From the NCBI GenBank assembly GCA_035527835.1, contig DATKZS010000029.1, forward strand, positions 1-17,210: a DNA stretch of 17,210 nucleotides, written 5' to 3'. This document shows, piece by piece, positions 7,013 to 13,136 of the stretch (the first letter of the stretch is position 1; every line of letters begins with the position of its first letter). The DNA comes from DATKZS01 sp035527835 [NCBI: bacterium]. Lineage in GTDB: Bacteria > RBG-13-61-14. The notes below the pieces were generated by a model. It saw nothing but the letters and a program-made list of their open reading frames with translations. It had not been told where the DNA came from and did not search any database. A program made the position numbers and the translations under genes.

Positions 7013-7921
7013 ATGGCGGGAATCATCTTCGACATCCAGGCTTATGCCATCCATGACGGGCCCGGCATCAGGAGCGCGGTCTATATGAAAGGCTGCCCGT
7101 TGCGCTGCTCCTGGTGCCATAATCCCGAGTCCCAGGCCGCGGGGCCGGAAATGGCATATTGGCAAGAACGCTGCCAGGCCTGCGGCGCCTGCGTTAAAGC
7201 CTGTACCCATCAGGCGCTGCGCATGGAAAAAAAACATGTTGTCCGCGATTATCAGCGGTGCATTGCCTGCGGCGAATGCGCGCGGGCGTGCCCCAACCAG
7301 GCCATGGAAATAATCGGATACGAGATAACCGCGGAAGAGGTGCTGGCAAGGGTGCTCCCGGACCGCGCGTTCTACGACAACTCCGGCGGAGGAGTGACCA
7401 TCACCGGCGGCGAGCCGACCCTGCAAAAGGACTTCCTCTTCGAGCTCCTCGACGCGCTCAACCGGGAGGGCCTGCATACCGCCATCGAGACCTGCGGCTT
7501 CTTCGATCCGCAAATGGCCGGTCCGCTCTTGCAAAAGGCCGGGCTCTTCCTCTACGATCTTAAGCACATTGATCCGGCCATCCATCGCCGGGCGACCGGG
7601 GCCGGAAATGAAAGGGTCCTGGAGAACTTCACGACTATTCTCCGCGAGGCGGGGGCCGGGCGCATAATTCCCCGCCTGCCGCTGGTTCCAGGCTTTAACA
7701 CGGACCAGGGCGCGATCAAAGGCATGATTGATTTCCTGAAAAGCCGCGACTACCAGGGCCAGGTCCACCTCATGCCATATCACGCTTGGGCCAAGGGCAA
7801 GTATGACCGGATCGGCAGGGGCGGAGAATTCACGGACCCGGGCCGGCTTGACGACCAACAACTGAGCCGGATCGCCCGCGAGTTCGCGGCGGCCGGCCTG
7901 GAGCCGTTGATCCACGGGTAG
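7013..7921 (+). CDS. Glycyl radical enzyme activating enzyme (radical SAM)
   Basis: This 302-residue activase uses S-adenosylmethionine to abstract a hydrogen from the glycine (G847) of the preceding enzyme. The radical-SAM cluster motif is GCPLRCSWC (C28, C32, C35). A ferredoxin-like insert follows with two 4Fe-4S motifs, CQACGACVKAC (54-64) and CIACGECARAC (83-93). GGGVTITGGEP is the usual SAM-binding glycine motif. The double-cluster insert is typical of activases for BssA, HPAD, glycerol dehydratase and choline lyase, and is missing from classical PflA. The ATG lies only 13 bases after the stop of the radical enzyme, with a weak AAGAG ribosome site, so translational coupling is likely. 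This pairing supports the function of both genes. Confidence 0.95.
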   Translation: MAGIIFDIQAYAIHDGPGIRSAVYMKGCPLRCSWCHNPESQAAGPEMAYWQERCQACGACVKACTHQALRMEKKHVVRDYQRCIACGECARACPNQAMEIIGYEITAEEVLARVLPDRAFYDNSGGGVTITGGEPTLQKDFLFELLDALNREGLHTAIETCGFFDPQMAGPLLQKAGLFLYDLKHIDPAIHRRATGAGNERVLENFTTILREAGAGRIIPRLPLVPGFNTDQGAIKGMIDFLKSRDYQGQVHLMPYHAWAKGKYDRIGRGGEFTDPGRLDDQQLSRIAREFAAAGLEPLIHG

Positions 7922-7942
7922 CCTGTTTAGAAAATATTTTTT

Positions 7943-8026
7943 GACAGGATTAACAGGATGAACAGGATGAAAGAAAATAAGCATCTACTCGCTCTGGAGA
8001 ATCCTGTAAATCCTGTTAATCCTGTC
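7943..8026. repeat. Modular hairpin repeat 3 (CAGGAT units)
   Basis: Arms 7943-7968 and 8001-8026 (26 bases, 24 paired) each carry three CAGGAT units with a 9-base period. The left arm and the flanking GAAAGAAAAT are identical to repeat 4, and the loops also share blocks (GCAT, GCTC, GGA), so the two are copies of one element. It lies between the activase and the extended SDR gene. Confidence 0.9.
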
Positions 8027-8050
8027 TGAAAGAAATTCATGATTTCCGGG

Positions 8051-8065
8051 CGCCGCAATGCGGCG
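8051..8065. repeat. Small GC hairpin before the extended SDR gene
   Basis: CGCCGC (8051-8056) and GCGGCG (8060-8065) pair around the loop AAT. It lies 27 bases upstream of the Shine-Dalgarno of the SDR gene and 24 bases after hairpin repeat 3. Similar short hairpins occur at 9203-9215 and 10049-10063. Confidence 0.5.
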
Positions 8066-8104
8066 TGAGTAGTTGGTTTTTAAAAAATGTCAAGGAGGAC
8101 GAAA

Positions 8105-9097
8105 TTGCAGGTTCTGATCACGGGCGCTGACGGACTGCTGGGCAGCAACCTGGTGCGCGAGCTTCTGGGCCAGGGCCATGCGGTGCGGGTCTTCCTCCAG
8201 CCGGGCAGCCGGTCAACAACCCTGGCCGGCCTGGACCTCACGAAGATCGAGGGCGACCTGCTCGATGGCGGCCCCGTCTTGTCCAGCTCAATCAAGGGAT
8301 GCGACGCGGTGTTCCACTTGGCCGCCATCACCGACCCCAGAGCGGATGCCGGGCTGACCTGGAAGGTAAACTATGAAGGCGCCCGCAAGGTCCTTGACGC
8401 CTGCCTCGATGCCGCGGTCAAGAAGCTGGTGTTCGTGGGGTCAGCCAGCTCTTTCCAGTTCGGGACCCTGGACCGGCCGGGCGACGAGACCTGTCCGTTC
8501 CCCGACGCGTATCGCGGATACCCGTACATGGAGTCCAAGCACCGCGCGGCCGCGCTGGTCAAAGACTACGTCCGTGAAAAAGGACTGGACGCGGTGATCG
8601 TATGCCCGACCTTCATGATCGGAGCTTATGATTCGCGGCCCAGCTCCGGAGAAATAATCCGGCAGTTCATCGTGCGCAAGCCCCCGGCCGTTCCCCCCGG
8701 GGGCCGGAGTTTTGTCTGCGTCCAGGACGCGGCCCGGGCCGCGGCCGCGGCCTTGACCAAGGGCCGGCGCGGCGAGACCTATATCCTGGGCGGCCACAAC
8801 CTCACCTATATGGATTTCTTCACCAAAGTGGCCGAGGTCTCGGGACAAAGGCCGCCAAAAGCAAAATTGCCCGCGAGCCTCATCCTGTTGGGCGGCGCGG
8901 CCGGATCGCTGTATGAAAAAGTCACGGGCCGGCCGCCGCTCATAAACCTGCCGCTGGCGCGGCTGGCGCCGCTGGGGACTTATTATTCTTCGGCCAAGGC
9001 CGTGGCCGAGCTCGGCATGGTCCATACGCCCATCGAGCAGGGCATCAGGGAAGCGATTGATGGGCTTCGGGAATACGGGCATCTGCCCGGAAAATAA
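8105..9097 (+). CDS. Extended SDR, NAD(P)-dependent epimerase/dehydratase or 3-beta-HSD-like
   Basis: This 330-residue Rossmann protein of the extended short-chain dehydrogenase class probably oxidises or reduces a hydroxyl/keto group on the pathway intermediate with NAD(P). The nucleotide site GADGLLG (G7, G10, G13) sits at the very N-terminus. The catalytic pair is YMESK (Y141, K145), with VGSAS (the usual serine region) about 25 residues before it. It resembles dihydroflavonol reductase/HpnA-like and 3-beta-hydroxysteroid dehydrogenase-like proteins; the substrate is not predictable. The start is TTG at 8105: a strong AAGGAGG (8092-8098) lies 6 bases before it, and translation then begins directly at the Rossmann strand (MQVLITG). 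The ATG at 8087 would put this Shine-Dalgarno inside the gene and has no site of its own. The stop codon overlaps hairpin repeat 4. Confidence 0.85.
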   Translation: MQVLITGADGLLGSNLVRELLGQGHAVRVFLQPGSRSTTLAGLDLTKIEGDLLDGGPVLSSSIKGCDAVFHLAAITDPRADAGLTWKVNYEGARKVLDACLDAAVKKLVFVGSASSFQFGTLDRPGDETCPFPDAYRGYPYMESKHRAAALVKDYVREKGLDAVIVCPTFMIGAYDSRPSSGEIIRQFIVRKPPAVPPGGRSFVCVQDAARAAAAALTKGRRGETYILGGHNLTYMDFFTKVAEVSGQRPPKAKLPASLILLGGAAGSLYEKVTGRPPLINLPLARLAPLGTYYSSAKAVAELGMVHTPIEQGIREAIDGLREYGHLPGK

Positions 9098-9183
9098 TTT
9101 TTGACAGGATTAACAGGATGAACAGGATGAAAGAAAATGCATTATCATTTGCTCAGGAAAATCCTGTTAATCCTGTCAAAAAT
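9097..9183. repeat. Modular hairpin repeat 4 (CAGGAT units, copy of repeat 3)
   Basis: Arms 9097-9119 and 9161-9183 pair perfectly over 23 bases. The left arm is followed by a third, unpaired CAGGAT unit, while the right arm has only two units, so one unit seems to have been lost relative to repeat 3. The first base of the left arm is the last base of the SDR stop codon. Confidence 0.9.
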
Positions 9184-9202
9184 CTTTTCGTTATTTCAAG
9201 GC

Positions 9203-9215
9203 GGCGTAAAACGCC
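9203..9215. repeat. Small GC hairpin next to the classical SDR ribosome site
   Basis: GGCGT (9203-9207) and ACGCC (9211-9215) pair around AAA, and the Shine-Dalgarno TAAGGA (9217-9222) follows one base later. The hairpin could affect ribosome access. It belongs with the other short GC hairpins of this operon. Confidence 0.45.
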
Positions 9216-9228
9216 ATAAGGAACCGTC

Positions 9229-10047
9229 ATGAAAACGGAAGAGTTTGCGGGCAAGGTGGCATTGATCACGGGCGGCAGCCGCGGCGTGGGCCTGGCCCTG
9301 GCCCGGCAGTTGGCGGAGCAGGGGGCCAAGGTGGTGATCACGGCCCGCGGCGAGGCCCGGCTCCTGGACTCGCAAAAAAAGCTCTCCGAGTCAGGGGCCG
9401 AGGTCAGGGCCGTGGCCGGCGACGTGGGCAAATGGGACGACGCCAGGAAGATGGTTGACGCCGCGCTCACGAGCTTCGGCCGCCTGGACATCCTGGTCAA
9501 CAATGCCGGCGTTTCCATGCGGGGCAACTTCGCCGAGCTGGCGCCCGAAGTGTGCGACCGGGTGGTGGCGACCAACCTGGCCGGATGCATCACTCTGTCC
9601 CGGCTCGCGATCAATCCCCTGATCGAATCCCGCGGCAGTCTGGTATTCATCTCCAGCATCGCCGGCCTCTTCGGCCTGCCCGGAGCTTCCATCTATTGCG
9701 CGACCAAGAAGGCGCTCACCGGCCTCGCCGAGTCGCTGCGCATTGAGCTCGCGGGGACCGGCGTTCACGTCGGAGTGGTCTACCTGGGCTTCACCGAGCA
9801 TGACCCGGAAAAGCGCATCCTGGCCCAGGACGGATCATTGATGCCTCCGGACCGGCCCGCGCACCACACCCAGGCCCACGCGGCGGAGCTGATCATAAAA
9901 ATGCTCAAGCGGCGAAAAAGGCAACTGGTCATGACGCCGGCGGGCAAGGCCGGAGCCATTGTCTATCGGATCTCGCCGCTGCTCCTGGAAAAGGCGGCCA
10001 TCTTTGCCAAGTCAAGCCGGCTTGGCATTTTTAAACGGTTCTCCTAG
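9229..10047 (+). CDS. Classical short-chain dehydrogenase/reductase
   Basis: This 272-residue SDR has all landmarks of an active enzyme: the cofactor loop TGGSRGVG (14-21), NNAG (91-94), N116, S143 in ISSIAG, and Y156/K160 in YCATK. An Arg in the loop and ITARGE after the second strand suggest NADP(H), but this is not certain. The longer C-terminal tail (ISPLLLEKAAIFAKSSRLG) is hydrophobic and basic. Overall it resembles 3-ketodihydrosphingosine reductase-like SDRs, which act on 3-keto lipophilic substrates; a membrane-near role is possible. ATG 9229 follows TAAGGA by 6 bases. It lies between hairpin repeats 4 and 5. With the extended SDR before it, the pathway has two successive or opposing hydroxyl/keto steps. 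Confidence 0.9.
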   Translation: MKTEEFAGKVALITGGSRGVGLALARQLAEQGAKVVITARGEARLLDSQKKLSESGAEVRAVAGDVGKWDDARKMVDAALTSFGRLDILVNNAGVSMRGNFAELAPEVCDRVVATNLAGCITLSRLAINPLIESRGSLVFISSIAGLFGLPGASIYCATKKALTGLAESLRIELAGTGVHVGVVYLGFTEHDPEKRILAQDGSLMPPDRPAHHTQAHAAELIIKMLKRRKRQLVMTPAGKAGAIVYRISPLLLEKAAIFAKSSRLGIFKRFS

Positions 10048-10048
10048 C

Positions 10049-10063
10049 GCGGCCTTAAGCCGC
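10049..10063. repeat. Small GC hairpin after the classical SDR stop
   Basis: GCGGC (10049-10053) and GCCGC (10059-10063) pair around CTTAA, one base after the TAG stop codon, and are followed by AATCAG. No T run follows, so it is a poor terminator. Confidence 0.45.
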
Positions 10064-10088
10064 AATCAGCTTGTTAAGAGAAGAAAGG

Positions 10089-10171
10089 AGCCGCAGATGA
10101 ACGCAGATTAACGCAGATGATTCTTAAATAATTTCTTCTTAATCTGCGTTTATCTGCGTTCATCTGCGGCT
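10089..10171. repeat. Modular hairpin repeat 5 (GCAGAT units, 10-base period)
   Basis: Arms 10089-10118 and 10142-10171 pair at 29 of 30 positions around a 23-base AT-rich loop. Each has three GCAGATNAAC-type units with a 10-base period. It has the same plan as repeat 1 (CACGGAT) and repeats 2-4 (CAGGAT) but a third spelling. It lies between the SDR and decarboxylase-like genes. Confidence 0.9.
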
Positions 10172-10213
10172 ATAAGAACTTATTCAACTGACGGCCCGGA
10201 CAAGGAGGTAGAT

Positions 10214-10981
10214 ATGGGCTTTGTGAAAACCCGCGAAGAGTTGGACAGCTATTACGGGATCGGGACCAGGAAATTCATCGGCGCCCGGATGCTGGGAGTA
10301 ATGTACGAAACCAGCCCGGAAATCGTGAAAAGGCTCCTGCCCCCGCCGCTCGAACCGGCCGACGCGCCCGGCGGCATGATGTTCATCGCCGAGTATCCCG
10401 AGACCAACCTGGGTTCCGGCTACCGCGAATCCGCCCTGTTCCTGCGCTGCAAATACGCCGGCGAGCAGGGCAGCTATTGCCTGGCCATGCCCATTGATTC
10501 GGAAGAATCGCGCTTATACAACGGCCGCGACATCTTCGGCTTTCCCAAAAAGATGGCGAAAATCCATCTTGCGAAAAACGGCCCGGAAGTGAACGGATGG
10601 GTCGAGCGCCACGGGACAAGGTTTGTCGAGATCAAGGCCAAGATGACCGGGACCCTGCCCGCGCTTCCCGACACGGGACCAAATTTTTTATTTAAAGCCA
10701 ATCCGCGGATTGACCTCAAACCCGGCTTTGACGGCCCCGTGCTCTTGTGCCGCCACCAGACCGAGATCGAGATGAAAAGCCTGGAACTGGGGAGCGCCGA
10801 AGTGGTCCTCCGCGAGTCGGCCTTCGATCCCTGGGCCGAGATCGCGCCCTCAAAAATCATCGCCGCCTTCTTCCTGGTCAGCGACAATACCATGCTGCCG
10901 GGCAGCGTCCTGGGCGAGGTGGACGGCGACGCCTATCTGCCCTACTACTTCAAGATCACGGACTTCTTCGCCGGGAAATAA
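10214..10981 (+). CDS. Acetoacetate decarboxylase family protein
   Basis: This 255-residue protein is of the acetoacetate decarboxylase fold and has the usual family length. The active-site signature GFPKK is intact: K112 corresponds to the Schiff-base lysine (K115 in the Clostridium enzyme) and K113 to the neighbouring lysine that lowers its pKa. YRESA (E72) matches the conserved glutamate region. It could therefore decarboxylate a beta-keto acid. Some family members are instead aldolase-dehydratases, so the reaction is open. In this set it would logically act on a 3-keto acid made by one of the SDRs. A perfect AAGGAGGT (10202-10209) lies 4 bases before the ATG. Seventeen bases separate it from the next gene, so the two are cotranscribed. 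Confidence 0.88.
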   Translation: MGFVKTREELDSYYGIGTRKFIGARMLGVMYETSPEIVKRLLPPPLEPADAPGGMMFIAEYPETNLGSGYRESALFLRCKYAGEQGSYCLAMPIDSEESRLYNGRDIFGFPKKMAKIHLAKNGPEVNGWVERHGTRFVEIKAKMTGTLPALPDTGPNFLFKANPRIDLKPGFDGPVLLCRHQTEIEMKSLELGSAEVVLRESAFDPWAEIAPSKIIAAFFLVSDNTMLPGSVLGEVDGDAYLPYYFKITDFFAGK

Positions 10982-10998
10982 AATGAGAGGAAAGAACC

Positions 10999-12201
10999 AT
11001 GGTTGACTTCGAAATTTCGGATGTCCAGAAACAGATGATCGGCGCCGCGCGCGAGTTCGGAAAGGGCGTGCTGGCGCCGGCGGAAACGGCGCTGGACAAG
11101 CTGGCGGACCCGGAACAGACGTTCCAGAGCGAGCTGTACTGGAACGCGCTGGCCCAGGTCTTCGAGCTCGGCTTTAACCGCATGGCCCTGCCGGAGGCCC
11201 TGGGCGGCCTGGGACTCGACCCCCAGACCACCGGCATGGTCTGGGAGGAGCTGGGACGATGGGCCCCCGGATTCGCCGCCACCCTCATGCCCGGAGCCGT
11301 GGTGCCGCAACTGACGTCGCTTTTGGCCGCCGACAACAAGGAGCTGACGGATAAATTCGTCACGCCGTTTTGCGAGGACAAGACCGGATGCAAGATCACG
11401 GCCTGGTGCAGCTCCGAGCCCGAAGTCGGCTCCGACGGCAGCAATTATTACGACCCCAAGGTCCATCACCACACCAGCGCCAAAAAACGAGGCGGCAAGT
11501 GGGTCCTGAACGGCGCCAAGTCCGACTTCGTCTCCAACGGCGGCATCGCCAGCGCCTATCTGGTCTTCGCCTGCATTGACCCGGCGCTCGGCATCAAGGG
11601 CTCGGGCGCGTTCCTGGTCCCCGGCGACGCGCCCGGCCTCTCCCGCGGCAAGCCCATTGATAAAACCGGCCTCCGGGTCCTGAACCAGGCCCCGGTTTAT
11701 TTCGATGACGTGGAGATCCCCGAGTCATACCTGCTCTTTCCCTGCGGCGAGAACTATCCGATGCTGCACAACGCCATCATCACCGTGGGCAACCTGGCCG
11801 TGGGATACCTGGCCGTGGGCGTAATGCGGGCCGCCTACGAGTACGCGCTCGAGCATTCCAAGAAGAGGGTCCAATGGGGCAAGCCCATCTTCCATCACGA
11901 GCTGATCGCGCAAAAGCTTTTCGCCTGCTGGCAGGCCATCGAGTCGGCCCGGGCGTTTTTGTGGAAAGGGAGCTGGCTTTCCAAGCAGGGTTTTCCGGGC
12001 GACCTCAAGACCAGCCTGGGGGCCAAGGTGTGGGCCACGGACCTGGCGGTCAAGCATACGTCGGAGATGGTCCAGGTGCTGGGCGGTTACGGCATTTCCA
12101 GGGAGTATCCGGTGGAGAAGCTGGCCCGGGATGCCAAGCTCCTCAAGATCATGGACGGAACCAACGAAATCCTCACCCTCAAAGCCGCCGCGCTTTTATA
12201 G
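10999..12201 (+). CDS. Acyl-CoA dehydrogenase family flavoprotein with Asp in place of the usual Glu
   Basis: This 400-residue protein has the full acyl-CoA dehydrogenase fold: an N-terminal helical domain, a beta-barrel with the flavin loop CSSEPEVGSD, and the C-terminal helical domain with KKRVQWGKPI (the usual RxQFGxPI). The closing motif is KIMDGTNEI. At the position of the catalytic glutamate in medium-chain enzymes (YEGT) it has aspartate D386. The alternative glutamate site of isovaleryl- and long-chain types, at the start of helix G, is also not Glu (ITVGNLAVG). It may thus have a repositioned or altered base, as discussed for cyclic acyl-CoA dehydrogenases, or use a non-standard substrate. 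ATG 10999 follows GAGAGGAAAG. It ends the plus-strand set; no clear terminator follows at once. No electron-transfer flavoprotein gene is present in the window. Confidence 0.88.
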   Translation: MVDFEISDVQKQMIGAAREFGKGVLAPAETALDKLADPEQTFQSELYWNALAQVFELGFNRMALPEALGGLGLDPQTTGMVWEELGRWAPGFAATLMPGAVVPQLTSLLAADNKELTDKFVTPFCEDKTGCKITAWCSSEPEVGSDGSNYYDPKVHHHTSAKKRGGKWVLNGAKSDFVSNGGIASAYLVFACIDPALGIKGSGAFLVPGDAPGLSRGKPIDKTGLRVLNQAPVYFDDVEIPESYLLFPCGENYPMLHNAIITVGNLAVGYLAVGVMRAAYEYALEHSKKRVQWGKPIFHHELIAQKLFACWQAIESARAFLWKGSWLSKQGFPGDLKTSLGAKVWATDLAVKHTSEMVQVLGGYGISREYPVEKLARDAKLLKIMDGTNEILTLKAAALL

Positions 12202-12398
12202 CGCCGCTCCGGCCCGGCCCTGAATACCCTCGCCTGCACCCGCCATGTCCATATGGTGCTCGTAATCATGGACAAAGCCCAGGGCATGTCAGCGATGGAC
12301 GAATTCCACAAGAGCCTCTGTTGAAAGCTGATAAAAATTCTCCCGGACGAAGCCATCCATGTAGATTGACACATTTTGTTAGTGCCGACCGTTACATA

Positions 12399-12429
12399 AA
12401 GTAATGCGATGAAAATCATGAAATTACTT
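12399..12429. repeat. Nested palindrome in the AT-rich spacer
   Basis: AAGTAAT (12399-12405) pairs with ATTACTT (12423-12429). Inside, after a 3x3 internal loop (GCG/GAA), ATGA (12409-12412) pairs with TCAT (12416-12419) around AAA. The whole 31-base element is symmetric. It could be a protein-binding site or an RNA hairpin. It has no T run, so it is not an obvious terminator. Confidence 0.5.
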
Positions 12430-13003
12430 CAAGAAAAATTAATAATCATTGTATTACAGTTGGTTATCTGAAAAATACATCCACACGGATAATGGGCGAA
12501 ATCGAACCACTGACAAATTTCGGCAGAACCATTTACAAAACTTCACCATCAAATTTAACAACGGGTCAGACCATTCGACTGCTCGGCCAAAAAACTTATA
12601 GAAATTTAATAGTTACAATTTACGATCCTTTATTTCCATTTTGGTTCGATTTTTGCATCTATAGAAAATTGTACGCCTCCTCAAGGCGCACGACTACAAT
12701 TATTTTGGCGAATGGGCCTTAGGTTTTGTGGCCCGTGATACGATAATAGACCGGAGATGGAGGCTTAGATTCTTAAAGATGCATGAAGCCGGAATAACGA
12801 GCGCGCCGGATAACTCAAATCATTCAATTGGCAAGGCAACCCCGACGCTATCGCCAGCATGGAGGGCGGTGACGCACCCGGGGAGATCAGCCTCGGAGCA
12901 TTCCCTCATCCATAGAATTCCCGTGGGCAGTTCAAGAGAAAATCCGCCTCAGTCATGAAATTATTATTGAAAGCAAAAGGTTAAGCAAAACATGGTTTTT
13001 ATT

Positions 13004-13030
13004 GGCGGCTGTTTCACGAGATGAGCCGCC
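13004..13030. repeat. Stem-loop in the leader of the exported protein gene
   Basis: GGCGGCT (13004-13010) and AGCCGCC (13024-13030) form a perfect 7-bp stem with a 13-base loop, followed by GTTTGGTATT. It lies about 105 bases before the start of the large exported protein. It could be a weak terminator of the preceding region or part of the 5' leader; neither is certain. Confidence 0.45.
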
Positions 13031-13105
13031 GTTTGGTATTCAAATTTAGTTGACAGCAAGCAGATTGATACTAACGGATTGTCATTGTTCAGTTTCGGGA
13101 TGAAA

Positions 13106-13125
13106 AAGTTGACAACTTCTAGAAG
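13106..13125. promoter_or_regulatory. Two adjoining palindromes just before the exported protein gene
   Basis: AAGTTG-A-CAACTT (13106-13118) is a perfect inverted repeat. It shares its last base with a second palindrome, TTCTAGAA (13118-13125), which runs into the Shine-Dalgarno AAGGGGG (13123-13129). The location suggests an operator or a translation-control hairpin. No regulator is assigned. Confidence 0.35.
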
Positions 13126-13136
13126 GGGGTTGGGGA

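Larger units (their letters stand above)
12202..13136. other. 935-base stretch without a convincing gene, AT-rich in the middle
   Basis: Short open frames here (such as 12492-12722 and 12728-12958) have no ribosome sites and no gene-like sequence, so none is called. About 12360-12720 is much more AT-rich than the rest of the window. Structured elements include a nested palindrome (12399-12429), CGCCT/AGGCG at 12674-12688, GGGCC/GGCCC at 12714-12734, and GGCGGCT/AGCCGCC at 13004-13030. Near 12241-12325 one frame reads RHVHMVL then DKAQGMSAM, faintly like the HUH region of REP-associated (IS200-like) transposases, but it is stopped within about 30 codons. The 3' part should hold the promoter and leader of the large exported protein gene; no convincing promoter was found. 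Confidence 0.6.

Noticed and set aside
6914-7984. Minus-strand open frame opposite the activase
   Set aside because: The plus strand encodes a clear radical-SAM activase with all cysteine motifs; the antisense frame has no recognisable domain and starts within hairpin repeat 3.
2533-10171. CRISPR array
   Set aside because: The repeated units are 9 or 10 bases, arranged as inverted arms in separate spacers, with no regular spacers and no cas genes.
2533-10171. Modular hairpins as ordinary intrinsic terminators
   Set aside because: Stems are very long and composed of AT/GC-mixed tandem units, and none is followed by a T run; the genes on both sides read as one set.
12828-12900. Possible c-di-GMP (GEMM) riboswitch in front of the exported protein
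   Set aside because: Pieces such as GGCAACCC and GGTGACGCA recall the motif, but the conserved GCAAACC and GACGCAAAGCC blocks and a proper paired core are missing. An Infernal scan would settle it.
12492-12958. Two short plus-strand open frames of 76 codons each
   Set aside because: No ribosome sites, odd composition and no recognisable sequence; they lie in the AT-rich spacer.
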